From positions 806,001 through 870,000 of the forward strand of contig VWZS01000159.1 in assembly GCA_013397075.1 (NCBI GenBank): a DNA stretch of 64,000 bases, read 5' to 3'. This DNA is from Rhabdornis inornatus. Taxonomy: Eukaryota > Chordata > Aves > Passeriformes > Rhabdornithidae. The notes beneath the pieces were generated by a model. It was not told the DNA's origin and searched no databases. It worked only from the letters and a program-made list of their open reading frames with translations. The position numbers and the translations under genes were made by a program. This document shows, piece after piece, positions 13,001 to 24,800 of the stretch; within the stretch, counting starts at the first letter, position 1, and each line of letters starts with the position of its first letter.

Positions 13001-16000
13001 CAATCCAAACAACCAAAACATTGTATGGTTTATACATATCTTTTGTATGTGCCTTCCAGAGTTTAATGCTTTGTGTTGTATCTTTTATCTCTTCCTCTTT
13101 ATCCTGAAGAGGTTTTGTTTTCTATTGTGTGAGGCTGTGTGTTTTTAATTGGAGTCAAACTTCTCACAAAGCCCCACTCTTGGCAACCAAAGGCTCCCTA
13201 TCATCAGGCTTGTGATGAAACCTCATGACTTATCAGCACTGGGTTCTCAGTACATGAGCAGAGTGCAAGAATTTCCCCTTCAGAGCTCAGCCCCAGCAGG
13301 GCTGTGACAAAGCCATCGGTCACACATCTAAATAAATCTGGACTCCTCTGTGTTCCTTGTGCTCTGCCAGTCTCCAGGCATGTGGATATTGCCACTTTAT
13401 ATAAAACCCAACAACTTGTCCTGACTGCTCTTTGACAAGAAGGGCCTTCTTAACAAGGCACCTGCAACATGAATTTTGCCTAATAACAGTGTTGTCATAT
13501 TAGGGAATGGCACTTCATGACCTCTCTAAAATAAAACATGTTCCAATTAAATATGAGACGAGATCTTTTTATATCACCTAAACCAGAAATCCAAACCAAA
13601 AGGGAAGAGAAAAAAACAATCAACTAGTTGAAGTGCATACTTTAGATTGCATCCTTTGAAAAAATAAAGCATATCCATGGTTAACAGTGCTAAACTGAAG
13701 CAACTTCCAGCACACACAGAGAAAAGCCAAACGTAACTCAAACAGGAGGTGTCTGGGTTTGAGCAGTTAAAATCCACTAATTGAAAAGAGAGCAATCCAG
13801 GACACACTGACTGAATGATTTGATGTGAAATCTCAGCTAATAACACTGATGGGACCATGGGAAACTAGGACCAATAGCCCCTGAGGAGGAGCTGTGGGTT
13901 CCTTCTGTGCCTGGGACAGTTTTATGCCAGCATTGGTGTCCCAGATGGTAGATGATTAATTAGTCCCTCCCTGCATTTCCATTCTCATGGCACGTGTTTC
14001 TGAATGCATTTCTAGATGGTGCAGAGAAGAGCTTTTGCCTTAACCAAGGAGCCACCAGAGTGCCTCCACAGCTGAGCTCTCCCAGGCCCCTGCAGAGACC
14101 AAAGGCAGAACTCCCTGTGGCTGGACATTCCCACAGCTAGTGTCTGTTTAGCTGATGTACTGATGCATTTAAATAGATACCATAGGACAGACACAGAACG
14201 GTGCAAGTCAGAGCACCAGGGAGGGGATTTCTACCTAATAGCTGCAAGTCATCTGAGATTTTCAAAACATAAATTAATCTGTGTAAAGACAGCAGGAGCT
14301 AAGTCTTAGCTATTTAATTATAAAATCTCCCCCTGCAGAGTTTTGTCTGCGTTTCATTTCTGTAAGGAGAGTGAAGAGCATTTCTCCACCTCACAGCTCA
14401 TTTTCAGTGAAATTCCATGCCAATACGTGATGGGCTCAGAGAAGCACTCCAGCAGGGGCAGATCTAGTGGTCATCCAGAGCCCTCCACATGACTAACCAT
14501 CAGCTGTCATCTTCAGGGCTTTTACATGATGACCCCAATCGAGTTCACAAACCAGGAGGAAAATCACTGACTGAAATTCAGCATCTTCCTGGAGCTCCCC
14601 GTGAGTAAGCACCAACCACAGCCTGGAACTAAGCTGCCTCTAGAGAAACCTCAGTGTGTTTAAACAGCTAGAGAGCCGAGAGAAAACACTCATGGCATTG
14701 TATGTAAACAAGACATAAACGTGCTCCCCATCACTGCATTGCATCTGGCCCTCAGCGTTAGTGCTGTACACTCCAGCTTCCCATCAAATCCCCTTCTTCC
14801 TTCAATGACTCCAAGCAAATTCTTGAGGAAGAGCCTTGCCTGAAGACCCCCACACTTTCATCCCAGCACCCTGAGCATGTCTCCATCCCCCAGCCATCCT
14901 CCCTGCTGCTGGCAGGGACCAGCCCAATCTCAGGGGCTGACTGGTGGCAAGCACCACCAACTTCCCCAGTAATAGGTGCAGGAATGACTGCAGGGAGCTT
15001 TGAGAGAAGACGTGGCAGGGACGTTGACTCTGTAACAAGGATCAGACTCAGCTGGTGCAAGAACAACCCCAGAGAGCCCACAAGTCAGTGATCTTCCCTA
15101 AATTAACACGGTGCAACCTCCATATCGCAATGGGCAGCAAGAGGTGGAGCGACCTACACCCACTCCTGGTGTCTCCCTCAACACAGACATCTGATTACAG
15201 GCATGTTCAAACACTGAGTCCAGACCTGCACAGCTCCCTGTAATCTTCTACTTCAAGCTGAGTATCAATGAGGCAGCAAATTTTATCAGGAAGAGATTGT
15301 TTTCTTCTGATATCATCTATTCTGACGCTGTAATGCAAGCAGTTGAAACACAACTTCAAACTCTGCAATCTCTAATTCAGGAGGCTGAGGGAAAACATTG
15401 TTCACTGGGCTGGGCAGAGTTTATGCCTGCTTCTGTTTGCAGGAGCTCCAATAGCTGCACTTTGAAAGCTGTGGGATTGTTGTAAAGAAAACAACATAAG
15501 CATACAGCTGAACTGAGACACAGACAGGACCACAGCACAGCTCCTTGTCCCCAGCATTTTCAAGCTGCAGTCCGTGTTACAGCACTATTTACAAAATGAG
15601 AAAAGTACAACACTACTGGATTTGGTGAATAGAACAGGCATCCCAGGAGTCCTTCAAAGGTAAAAACTCACAGCTGGTTTCATCTCAATGAACTGTAGCG
15701 AGGCCCCAGAACAATATGAGTTTTACATATCCTGAATGCTGCATAATGAAAGCATCTCAGCAAATTGGCTGTGGGCTGGTGTAAAGTTTGGGAACTGAAT
15801 TCGAGAGTCAAGCACCCATTGTTTGTTTTTGAAGTTAAGGATATTCAGCATCCCTTGGGACTTACTGTTAGGAATTGGGATTCTCCAAAGGCACAGCAAA
15901 GACATTTGTTGAGGCATCAGTCAAATTTAACTGGCTTAAATGGCCACACCTGTAGCTCATTAAAAATGAGAATTTAAACAAAAAGTTTAGCTAGCAGAAC

Positions 16001-18572
16001 ATATCCAAACCAGTATCATCTTGAAGGATCACAGAAGACATTAAATGAGACATATGCTAAGTAATATTGCTTAACACATGGTTGGAAGGTACTCAGAAAC
16101 CATAGTGACAGAAATATCCAAACCTGAGCAGATCAAGAGACAGCTGAACATCTCCAGGGAGCATTAGAGCCTGTGCTCAATGTCAAAATAAATAAATAAC
16201 ATCTCAGCTGACTACACGTATCAGAAATGGAAGAGAAGATCAATTCTGCTTTCAAACAATAAAACTAGAAAATCCCTTAATTCTGCACCCCATGCCTTAG
16301 GTAGTGACTTATTTATAGAAAACACTGATTTTCTTGTACTCTTTGCCCTCATAAATGCCAGGTTTGACTTCTTGATCCCTTGTGCTACTTCAGGATTTCT
16401 GAAAGCCATAACCAATGGTTACAGTCAGGGCAGTGGCTGTCACAGGGGATCTCGGAGCTAATGTCAGCTCCAGGGTTTCACTCTGTCGATTTTCTATCCT
16501 CAGAAAGCAGGACTTACACTGGCAGCTCCTGTCCTAGCCCCTCCAGACAGCAGCAAGAAGCCCAGAAGCAGCTGGGTCCAAGTGAGTCAGGGTAAGAGCA
16601 GTGGCTGCTCTGCTTCCATGTCTGACAGGAACCAACCAAACTTGCCAATTTGGCTTTTTGTGAGCCTTGAACCAAACCTCACTCCCTGGAACCTCTCTTG
16701 CTGGGACTTGCAGCTCTTTGATGTGCACAAAGACACAAGATGGAAGGTAATGACTGCTCTGTGATGAAATCTTCACAAGGTGTGACATCAGCCCATTTCT
16801 GGCTACACAAGTCCAAGAGGAGGAACCTCAGGGGCAGGGAGATGGAGGGATGACACCACTGGGCTGCAAAAAAACCTTAAAACACTTCAGCAAACACATC
16901 ACAGAAGCTTGTATGAAAGCCAAGGAGAAGTGCATAAATAAAACCCATTGCACCGGTCACAAGGGTTTAATCATTTAATGACTGATTAGATATCCATGCA
17001 AAACAACACAAAAAACAATCATTTTTAAGGCATCTCAGGCCACATCACTGTGCAGAAAGCACAGTCAAATGTAGCAGCCAGATGGCAAATCAAAGTCTTA
17101 GCCTGATGAACTGCCCTGAGGTTAAACAGTGTCCAACAGAACCAACATCCAACAGGGACAGATGGAGAAAAGAGCAGGAATCATCAGGATGCACCAATCA
17201 TCTGCTTTGTTAAAGAAGACTTGAAAAACAATTTAAAGAATTCTGATTGCTTATAAGAGAAAAAATTTATCACGTAAAAATCATAACACTGGCTCTAAGT
17301 GAAACATAACTAATGCAGGAATACACCGTAGGGAGAGGTAACATTATCAGACTGATGGAAAATGACAAACTTCATGGCCACAAGTCTTCCTTACAGTCTA
17401 AAACTGAAGCCATAAATTAAGCTAAGTACAAATTAAGAATGCTACTTACTGTGATCCAGTTTAAGAGAGAAGTGCTTGTGGAACAGGAGGAGGAGGGAAA
17501 CCTACAATTAGTGCCTGTGTATCTGGGATGAAGGAGGGAACTGGGGAGTGTGTGGGGAAAATCCAATTGTGACATCAACCCCATCATCTTTACTACAATT
17601 AAAAATCAGAGACTTAGTGGAGTTATAATTTTTCATTTATACATTTGTTTCATTGCTCTCCCGTGAGGTTTATTACTGAAAGGAGTAAGATGATGTGCAT
17701 GTTTGGTGATAAATGTTCTCCCATTAGTAAATGGGTATTTCCATGCTCTACAATGACTTCAGAGCTCTTCAGTCTTCAGTTTGCTCGAATCCACACCAAT
17801 TTCTCAAAAGCATGTTGTACAAAATCAAAAATACACTGCAGTACAGGGCCTATTTGAATTCAGTGACTTTGGTGGTTCTACTGAACTCAGGAAGTTTTGA
17901 TAATGATATTGCCAACTGCTTCAGAAATTTTAAATTTGCTGATTTGCCATGATCTGCTCACACTCAAGCTCTGTTGGTCTGTAGAAAAATTGCTTAATGT
18001 AGTAACACTGAGGGTGAGGAGGTGAGGAGCTCCTGCTTTCTATCCAAGGAAAGGGCTAGGACCTAGCTTGTCTCAATTTACCAGCTGGTTTTCACAGGAG
18101 TTATTAGCACCCCAGCCAACCTAGCCCAGTTTATGGCCTTTGGCTGGCACACTCAGAAAAAGCACAAAGACTGCAAAGACCATAAAGCTGGGGGAAGAGA
18201 GACCATAAAACTCTGAAGTCCAAAATTGGTGTCTGTATCATGACAGAACAATGCAAACAGAAACACTGCTCCAGTGAGAGACAGAGAGAGGTCTGTCCCC
18301 ACGGGTGAGGGCTATACTGAAGGGCTGCTGCTTCCACAGAGCCATTTCCCTGCCTTCTGCAGCCACTACATCCTAAAGGTCATTTGCACAGGACACACAA
18401 ATTGGCCTTCCAGAGGGAGCCAATGAGAATAGCAAATGGGAGGCAGAGTTTAAAGAAAACACTTGTTAACAGCACTCTTTTCAAATGGGAATTTTGCCTG
18501 TCCTGACACGCTGCATGTGAGCTGGAATACAGCTCACTGGCTGGGGGGAGCTGCCAGGGCAGGGGGAGCTGG

Positions 18573-18855
18573 TTCATCAGGCTCCTTGGGAAGCATCCTG
18601 AGCCCCATGGTTGTTCATCAGGCTCCTTGGGAAGCATCCTGAGCCCCATGGTTGTTCATCAGGCTCCTTGGGAAGCATCCTGAGCCCCATGGTTGTTCAT
18701 CAGGCTCCTTGGGAAGCATCCTGAGCCCCATGGTTGTTCATCAGGCTCCCTGGGAAGCATCCTGAGCCCCATGGTTGTTCATCAGGCTCCTTGGGAAGCA
18801 TCCTGAGCCCCATGGTTGTTCATCAGGCTCCTTGGGAAGCATCCTGAGCCCCATG
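18573..18855. repeat. 41-bp minisatellite, 6.9 copies
   Basis: Units start at 18573, 18614, 18655, 18696, 18737, 18778 and 18819, each 41 bp; the last is cut after 37 bp. All copies are identical except unit 5, which has CTCCCTGGG where the others have CTCCTTGGG. Each unit holds an imperfect hairpin (GGCTC...GAGCC). Since 41 is not a multiple of 3, the open frames across it rotate frame each unit and are not a repeat protein. Confidence 0.97.
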
Positions 18856-21800
18856 AAGATGGATCCAAGGCCAGGGCAGGTACCTGAAGGGCCCTCTGCA
18901 CATCCTGGCCACACTGCCCTATGCATCAGCAGACAGCCTCTACCAGGGGAAAGAGCAAGGCAGCAGCTACTGCTCCTTGAGATGAAAACACCTACCAGCA
19001 CTTCCCAAACCACTCATGAAAAACACTGGGCTATTTCTACTGCACAACAGTGACTGACTGCAGGTTAGTTCCTACACATTACATGGGGGAAAAGGTTGTT
19101 CCACTCTCCAGTATCAGATTCTTTGTGTTAATTTGTGCTACAGAAATGTATTTAAATGCTTTGCTGTACCGGGCACGTCACATCATAAGAGTCAATTTTT
19201 GAAGGCAGAAGCTATTCCCAGGGCATTCCCCAGGAATGGGGAGATACAATGAGCAATCCCCATGCCTGCTGTGCAGTTGGAGGCACAGGCATTCCCCTGG
19301 CAGCTCCTGAACAAGCAGCTGTTTTGTCACAGCACTGTGACAAGGCCGTGCAGTCCCTTAAGGCAGGGTGCTCGTGTGGCTGCAGAGCTGCCAGCATCCA
19401 AACCAGCATCTCCACATAGCTCCAAGCAGGGACAGGGACAAATGCCACGTTCCTGGGTGCTGCCTACACAATCAGGAGCTTGGCACTGCACTGATCTGCA
19501 GCTGGGAGGCTCAGAGGATTTGTTCAAGGTCACAAAAAAGATCACTAAGTTTCAAAATCCTACCTCTGGAAGTGTTAGATGAGTGAAGAGTATCAGGAGG
19601 GGGAGTGGAAAAAGGCAGAACTGTCCCTTGCAGCAGCTCCTGCAGCTAAATTGGGTTAAGCAGGACGTGGGACTGCACTGCCCAGCACCCTGAGGAGTCC
19701 TGTGGCTGCAGGAAGCACACACTGTCAAGGAAAGGACAGCAGGAGCAAAGCTAGAAAGAAAAATGGAGAGTGATAAGAGATGCTAACAGCAGCTCCAGCA
19801 ACTGCCTGAGGACACACTGGGAAATTTAATGTATTAAAATAACACTTTTCAATAATGGTCTACTTAATTGATGCTAAATTACAGCTGAATGTCTGTAGAA
19901 GTGCTTATGACATCTGCACTAATACCAATTCAGTTCATCAGGATTAATATTATTCTAATACATGCCAAAGGAATTAATAAGAATTGGTAAAGATTTTAAA
20001 GTCAAGTTTTGAGATTGTTTAGCTTTCTTATACCCCTTCTCCTTCCTCTCAGTCCTCATGAAAGCTTGCTTGCAAAACTTATTAAAAATAGAGGTGTTTT
20101 CACAAATCTCATGCATTTGAATGATGTTGTAGCTCTTATGCTCCTTGTTATACCTGAAGATTGAAGGAACCCTTCACTTCCTGCAACCACCAGAAAAAGG
20201 GATGGGGCTGGTACAAAAATAGCATCCTGTTATGAAAACATGCCCAAAAAGGAAAAGGAGGTGTGCACAATCACACCTCTCCACTGCCCATAAACAAGAA
20301 CCAAACCTGAAATATCACCTGTTGGCAAAGCTCTGATTACAGCACTAAAACAAACCCCAAAGTTTAACTCTTATGTTCACGTACAATTAGGGTTGCACAC
20401 CTCCTTCCCACTCTGCTCCAGGGCATTGGGGAGCAGAGGGCTGGCAGACAGCAGTGCCTGGGGAAGGACAGCAGCTCTGCCAGTCCTCTCCTTCTCACGG
20501 TGAAGGTCTCACAAAGCTCAGAGGCAGCAAAAGCAACTGCAGAGCAGCTTTGATGGCTCAGCCACAGGAGCTGCTTCCCACCACTGTCACCAAAGCACTT
20601 CCATAGTGGCCAATATTTCAGCTCTGCTGGCCACATGCTGGGCTGCAGGTGTCAGCTCGCAGGCTCTCTGCTGTTACCAGTCTCAAGTGGTGTTTTTCAA
20701 GCAGTGACACACGAGGAGTCGTATCTAAAATCTCATTAATATTTAACAGGATTTGGCGCCCTTAGCTTTCTGCTTCACAAGTGAAGTCTCCAGCTCAGCT
20801 AGTCAATGTTTTTATTTTCATATATCACATTGCTTCTTTCACAGTGCCACATGCTAGTAGAGTAAATTCAGCAGCTGAAAACCAGCCTTTCATACCTTCC
20901 AGCATTCATCATCCTTCACATTCTTTCTTTGGTTAATTGCTAAAGATGGTTTCTTTTTTCATCTTGTGTGTTTATTTTTGTGTCAGGAATAGCCTATCCT
21001 CAGAGCCCACTTTCTCCTCCAGCAACCTGTCCAATATCAAAACAGTACTGGAGGGAGCTCAGGAGGAAAATGACAAACCATTATTGAATGTAAAACCTTG
21101 ACCTACATGAGAATATTTAGGGTCAATTTGGTATTTCTTAAAATTACCCTGGTGAGGTGACTGTGCTGGCAGGAACATTTGGAATTAGACAGTATCAAAC
21201 TCACTACAGCCATGACCAAATCCTGTTGTTCCTGACTCAGGGTTAGGTTCTGAAAGAATCCCCTTTTCAGGGGTTCAGAGTTTGAGTCAGCAACACCTGA
21301 TGGGAACATAAGGATGCAAAATTTAAAAAATTACTGGATATAAAAACCCCAGCAAAACATAAACAAAGTCCCATGCCAAGTACAAAAAAACCTCCCCATG
21401 TCCAAAAACATTCATTCCCAACTTGGATGTATTAGAGTGAGGTGTCCCCTGTGCCAGCCACCATGATAGGGCAAGTCCAGGCACAATTGTCAGTAAAGTG
21501 GAAAATGAGAAAATGCTGCAACATGTTTAGTGATGTCAAGACTGACATTTAAAGGCTATTTCATAGTCTGATACAAGACAGAGATGATAATCTTCTTTAA
21601 AACTAAAGCAGAAAAGAAATAAACCAAAAGTAACACCTTTGACTGTTTTGTGTAACAGTCACCATGAGGCCTTGGATTCCCAGGGAACATGGACCATCAG
21701 CTAAGATCTTGCTTTACAGCTGAGAACCAGCAGCCCAAATTTCAGCTGTGCCACCAGCTTAAAAAAAAACAACACCCAGAAGATCCTCCAAACTCAGCTA

Positions 21801-24800
21801 TAATTCTTCCACTGACATGTTTTCTCCAATATAATTTTACTAGGAATGCTCCTGTTTTCCCAATAAACAGCATGCCTGCTACTGTGGTGGGAGAGACTAG
21901 AAGGAGATTTTAAAAGCAGGTGATAAATTATTCACCAAATAGATGTGGCATAAACATGAACACAATGGCACGAGGCAAGGTGAAATTTTTGGAGTTTTAC
22001 TGCAGTGGGGCAACTCTAAGTCAGCAGTGGGCGTGCTATTGTCAGCCATGGCAATAAAAGCCAAAAAAACCAGTAATTCTTAACACCCACAGTCATCACA
22101 TTCCCCTTCTCCCCTGCCTCTTTCTGCAGGTAGGCTGATACATTTCACCATCATGGAAAAGAGTGGTTAAAAACTCCTCAGGAGAAACAAATAAATAGAA
22201 GTGGGTCTGAAGGAGACTGGCAGTACAATGGTTACACAAAGCATCAGTGATGGAAGGCAGGGATATCCCCAAGAGCTGTGTCAACATTTAAGGCACTGCT
22301 GAAGACCTGGGGCTTTGGCCACCAACACAGCTGTCCCACTGAGCAACTGCAACAGTTCAAGAGAAAAATTTTAGTTCTAATTGAAAAATACTTTATTTTA
22401 AAAAAGTCATTCAATTAAGAAGACTTGAGTTTTAGTTCTTTCTTTGTGTAATGCTCTTCCAGTCAAATTTATACCCTAAAACCATTACGACAAAACATCT
22501 AATTAAGAACAAGAAGCACCAATGCTTTCCAACTTTTTCCTCTCTCAGACCTTTTTGTTTTCTCTTTCATGTGGAGATTATTATTTAGCTGCTAAAAAGC
22601 ACTTCTGTCACATATATGCACAACCAAGTCCCTCCCATTTCAGTTGGTGTGAGCAATGACTGCTAGCTAGCAACCCATTGGAAGCAGGATCCTAAAAGCC
22701 AGATATCAGTGCTGGGTGAGTGGTTGGACTCGATGATTTCAAAGGTCTTTTCCAACCTAAATGAGTCCATGATTCCAATACAGAAAACTGAGTGTTAGGC
22801 AGACAGGAGTGTAACCCCTGTCAGACAATCTGTTCTGTGAGCTGCACACAGATCAAAGGAAGGAAAAACAAACTCTCTTTCTAGCAAAATTCCAAGTTGA
22901 TTAAGGACTTCAGGAGACAAAGTATTAGAAAGGCCTCCCTTCCAAGATAAAGATATAAACATAGCAGGGCCTGAGAGATTCCCTTGCCCCAAAGATCTCT
23001 TTTCTGGTTGTCCCAAAGTGGCAGCAACGTCAGGGTGTTGGTGGGCTGTGGGACCCCAAAGCCCTGCACAGGATACACTGCTCTTCTGAAGTCTGAAGCA
23101 TCTGGATGAAAAGTTTAAAAACCTCAAAGACACAGTGGAATTGATCTGTGATTAAAGGAAGGATTAAATGCTGAATCTAGGGCAATCAATAGCCCTGCTA
23201 ATGCCTAGTGCAAGATTTCCTGCTCCAGTCAAACCCCCTTTTCTTTGCTTTGAGACCATTGTCCTTATCAGTGGAAAGATGATCCTTTGAAGACAATGTC
23301 TTTGTTCAGCCACACACCCCATCCCTCAGCACTGCTGCACCACAGCACAGTGCCTGGGATTCCACTGCCAGACAAACCCTGCAGGATTCTCAATTCCCAT
23401 CGCTGTTCCTGTGCTCATCACTCAACTCCTCTACCCCCAAAAAACCAAACCTGCTCCCTCCCCACAGCCTGTGCACCTCTGGGTGTCTTGAGACATCAAC
23501 CTTTCCACACACCCCATGTGTCCCGTCCCCAAAATGCCACCCCCAAAATCCCCACACACCCTTAAAAGCACCAAAGGCATAAATTCACTCTTAGACACAG
23601 GAAGGGCTCCACTGGCCTGGGTTCAGCTTTTTTCTGTCTCCCAGGACTGGGCCCAATCTCAGCAGGATATTTACAGACAGTGATGTGGGATGTGGCTACC
23701 CCCACTATTAATTTGAACTTATCAGAATCCATAATAACAGCAATTAGTCCCCATTAAGCAAAGGATCTGCACACTTACACTTCAGAGCCACAGATTTTAT
23801 TTCCTCTCTCACAATTAAGTATTTTTATTAGCCAGATGGATCATGAAATTATTAGAAGAACTGGGATGTAAACTCTCTAAAAGCACCTTAAGTAATTAAT
23901 ACCGATTGATAAACATTCAGGATTAGAGAACAAATACTTAATTCTCCCCTAATCCCTCAGCCAGCACTGCTTTGTGTTCAACATACAGGAATATAGATTA
24001 ACCAGCCTGAAGTTAATAGCATTTGAAGGACAGAGCTAACCAGTCATGCATGGCAGCGTGATAGGCAATATGCTGCCACCACTGCTTTACTGTAACCTGT
24101 GGGATTAGGACAAATTCAAGTGACTGTCACTTTCTTGTTCATTTCCAGCTTTCCCCATAGACTCCCAGACACTGAGATTAAAGATATTGAACCTTCAAAG
24201 AGGATCAAACTGATTGGTCACCTTATAAACCTATAAACCAGTGCACTACACTGGGATTAAGGGACAAAACTGCTATCACCTACCTACTGTTTCTATCGAG
24301 CTTCGTGAGAACTGATTTCTGTTCCCAGTCCTGCTGATGACTTGGGGCAAGTCACATCTTGAGATTTCTGTGTCCCTTGTCATCCTCACCCCCTCCTCTG
24401 CTCAGCAGGTGAGGTCCCAGGTGCCTCTTTGGCTGTGGCAGAGCCTCACACAGCACCACCCACTCTGAGCCAGGCTACCAAGTGCTGTTGTCATACAAAG
24501 AATTAATAAGAATACACACCAGCATCTGGTAGTACTCACCTCCATTTCAAGCTATGTGTCAGCACAAAGTGCACTGCTTTGGGTGTTAGAAGGAAATAAG
24601 TGCAAGTTTCTGAAAAGCTCCTAGGTGCAGCTCATTGAGCCAAAAATGTTTATCTTCTCCTCTCCTGGCTGGTAGTGCCATTCTGTTCCTGCCAGTTAGA
24701 CAACAGCCTTAAAACCAAAATATTTTCAATTAAAAAAATAATAATAATCCAGTACTGAAGTGAATAAAATGGTGTAATTGAGGAGAGGAAGAGTCTCAAA

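Larger units (their letters stand above)
3710..18572. other. Intronic sequence, no gene seen
   Basis: Mostly unique intron. Notable points are a TATA-like element at 4008-4023, a pyrimidine-rich stretch at 6180-6345, a unique block at about 9240-9660 that looks non-repetitive, a GC-rich but CpG-poor zone at about 9950-11950, and an abrupt strand-composition switch near 13020. No exon, RNA gene or further mobile element was recognised. Confidence 0.65.

Noticed and set aside
14449..14462. CTCF-like CCAGCAGGGGCAG
   Set aside because: It is one G short of the core (GGGC instead of RKGGC spacing), so the register breaks. It is much weaker than the site at 51553.
18380..19013. Apparent repeat protein across the minisatellite (RMLPKEPDEQPWGSGCF-type units)
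   Set aside because: The 41-bp unit shifts frame each copy. The peptide repeat is a by-product of the DNA repeat, with no start context or homologue.
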